The position numbers and the translations under genes were made by a program. From Acinetobacter parvus DSM 16617 = CIP 108168 (GTDB taxonomy: Bacteria > Pseudomonadota > Gammaproteobacteria > Pseudomonadales > Moraxellaceae), in NCBI RefSeq assembly GCF_000368025.1, contig NZ_KB849212.1:246331-310330 (forward strand): 64,000 bases of DNA. The letters are read 5' to 3'. The notes below the pieces were generated by a model. It saw only the letters and a list, made by a program, of their open reading frames with translations. It searched no databases and was not told the origin of the DNA. Of this stretch, positions 62,617 to 64,000 are shown one piece after another; the first letter of the stretch is position 1; every line of letters begins with the position of its first letter.

Positions 62617-63726
62617 TTATAAAACAGCGATTGGATAAGAACCCAGTACACGCAACTCTTTGACCATTGGACGGATTTCATCTAGTGCAGCCGCCACATT
62701 GTCCTGATCAATATGCCCCTCCAGATCAATGAAGAACACATAGGCCCATTTTTCTGGTAGAGCTGGACGAGTTTCAATACTGGTCAAGCTGATTTGATGC
62801 TTGGCAAATGGTGCAAGAATTTCCAGCAATGCCCCAGCACGATCATGTGCTGAGATCAACAATGAGGTCTTATCATTGCCACTTTGTGGAATTTTCTCAC
62901 GACCAATCACCAGGAAGCGTGTGGTATTTTCAGGATTATCTTCGATATTGCTATATAAAATCTCAAGGTTGTACATGCTGGCTGCGATATCAGAGGCGAT
63001 TGCAGCAGAATGCCATTCGTTACGAATACGGCGAGCCGCTTCCGCATTTGAGTTTAGTGCAACACGCTCTACCCCAGGATAATGCGCATCTAACCACTTA
63101 CGGCATTGAGCCAAGGTTTGTTGATGTGCATAAATCTGCTTAATGCTGTCTTTACGGGTATTTTCAGAAACAAGGAATTGATGATGAATACGCAATTCAA
63201 CTTCACCAATCACATTCAGGCTAGAAGCCTTAAAACAGTCCAGTGTATGGTTAACAATTCCTTCTGAGGAGTTTTCAACAGGAACCACGCCATAATGCGC
63301 ACTACCCGCCTCCACTTCACGGAACACTTCATCAATGGTTGGCAATGGACGAACCACTGCATCATTACCAAAATGTTTCAGTACCGCGGAGTGGGTATAG
63401 GTTCCTTCTGGCCCTAAAAATGCGATACTTTGTGGGGCTTCAAGTGCCAGACATGCTGACATGATTTCACGGAACAAGCGTGCCATGGTCGCATCGGACA
63501 ATGGCCCCTGATTGCGCTCCATCACTTTACGCAGCACCTGTGCCTCACGTTCAGGGCGATAAAACAGTGGGTTGTCTTCGGCTGCAAACTTCGCCTTGGC
63601 TACGGCTTCCGCCAATGTGGCACGGCGATTGAGTAATTCCTGGATTTGTTGATCAACACTATCAATATCGTTACGAATTTGTTCTAAATTAAGTGAAGTC
63701 GATGTGTTTTGTCCATCGTTTACCAT
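62617..63726 (-). CDS. pheA: Bifunctional chorismate mutase / prephenate dehydratase (P-protein)
   Basis: 369 residues from MVNDGQNT after GAGGCTGCA (a start eight codons upstream lacks a site). AroQ chorismate mutase domain (IRNDIDSVDQQIQELLNRRATLAE, then YRPEREAQVL), prephenate dehydratase domain (IAFLGPEGTYTHSA, and GVVPVENSSEGIVNHTLD with the TRF-type site NTTRFLVIGRE), and a C-terminal ACT domain with the ESRP-like SIETRPALPEKWAYVFFIDLEGH for phenylalanine feedback. Confidence 0.96.
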   Translation of the reverse strand: MVNDGQNTSTSLNLEQIRNDIDSVDQQIQELLNRRATLAEAVAKAKFAAEDNPLFYRPEREAQVLRKVMERNQGPLSDATMARLFREIMSACLALEAPQSIAFLGPEGTYTHSAVLKHFGNDAVVRPLPTIDEVFREVEAGSAHYGVVPVENSSEGIVNHTLDCFKASSLNVIGEVELRIHHQFLVSENTRKDSIKQIYAHQQTLAQCRKWLDAHYPGVERVALNSNAEAARRIRNEWHSAAIASDIAASMYNLEILYSNIEDNPENTTRFLVIGREKIPQSGNDKTSLLISAHDRAGALLEILAPFAKHQISLTSIETRPALPEKWAYVFFIDLEGHIDQDNVAAALDEIRPMVKELRVLGSYPIAVL

Positions 63727-63862
63727 TGAATGCAGCCTCAGCAAAATCATCTATAAGAATGGATTACAATTCATCTGTGAATTGGTTATCTGGGCTAGTA
63801 TAACAAGACTTTAAGCTATTAAACACGCTGAGTTTTAACTCTTTTCATGACTCAACGTTATT

Positions 63863-63881
63863 GATAATGATTTTCATTATA
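63863..63881. promoter_or_regulatory. Probable Fur box
   Basis: GATAATGATTTTCATTATA matches 17 of 19 positions of the Fur consensus GATAATGATWATCATTATC. It lies 137 bp upstream of pheA and 28 bp before the IS-like end, so its natural target may be an iron gene cut off by that IS. Confidence 0.6.
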
Positions 63882-63908
63882 TATTTAATGCTAAATTTCA
63901 GTTCTCGT

Positions 63909-64000
63909 GGGCTTTGTTGCACAAATAGCTAACACTATGATTTTATTATATTTATTTTTATTAAAATTCTAGGAAAAACCTTGGAAATCAGTATTTTGCA
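63909..64000. mobile_element. Probable IS end (window edge)
   Basis: GGGCTTTGTTGCACAAA at 63909-63925 resembles the terminal inverted repeat of IS elements common in Acinetobacter (IS5/IS6-like ends). The remaining 75 bp hold no gene; the other end lies outside the window. Confidence 0.4.

Overview
The window looks like a chromosomal segment of an Acinetobacter species (Gammaproteobacteria, Moraxellaceae). The evidence is a TyrA-AroA fusion next to pheA, the genus-typical runs rodA-mltB-rlpA and sthA-lipA, AT-rich DNA, and Acinetobacter insertion sequences, one of which (ISAba1) matches in length, ends, outward promoter and 9-bp target duplication. All identifications come from reading the sequence and recalled families; no database search was run.

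Layout. 1-2043: partial IS3 element, fragment of a phage-type gene, complete IS30-family element. 2171-4637: TorF-type porin, a small unknown ORF, a PuuA-like glutamine synthetase relative. 4834-12829: complete potassium-uptake operon kdpABCDE on the minus strand. 13143-15531: decayed uppP and two phage recombination relics (RDF-like protein, YqaJ C-terminal fragment). 15690-24060: full ISAba1, then a three-gene module of very large tyrosine-recombinase-type proteins, then an IS3 element. 24061-27672: remnant of a type I methyltransferase with its XRE regulator and a palindromic operator, then secreted and membrane proteins including a CAP-domain lipoprotein. 27.9-32.3 kb: remnant of a P4/satellite-like island with a C4-type antisense RNA, a truncated replication gene, iteron-like hexamers, a DUF3987 protein, an AlpA-like protein and an unknown cargo gene. 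32438-63726: mostly core genome (tRNA-Ile2, yebC, an Lrp regulator, ychF, tRNA-Arg, an ABC exporter, queF, rodA, mltB, rlpA, sthA, lipA, a KAS III enzyme, hrpA, tyrA-aroA, pheA), interrupted by an IS605-derived palindromic element, a deleted IS630 and an ISAba11-like IS701 element. The window ends with a Fur box next to the probable end of another IS.

How genes work together. kdpABC encode a high-affinity K+ ATPase controlled by kdpDE. rodA, mltB and rlpA act in cell-wall elongation and turnover. pheA and tyrA-aroA act in aromatic amino acid synthesis around chorismate and prephenate. The ABC pair and queF overlap by 4 bp at each junction and are probably co-transcribed.

The most noteworthy signals are the C4-like antisense RNA upstream of 28702, where two short sequences are each repeated on both sides of their complements and one target copy covers a ribosome-binding site, and the three-gene recombinase module, in which only the last protein keeps the full R-HxxR-H-Y catalytic set and which ISAba1 has separated from its native upstream DNA.
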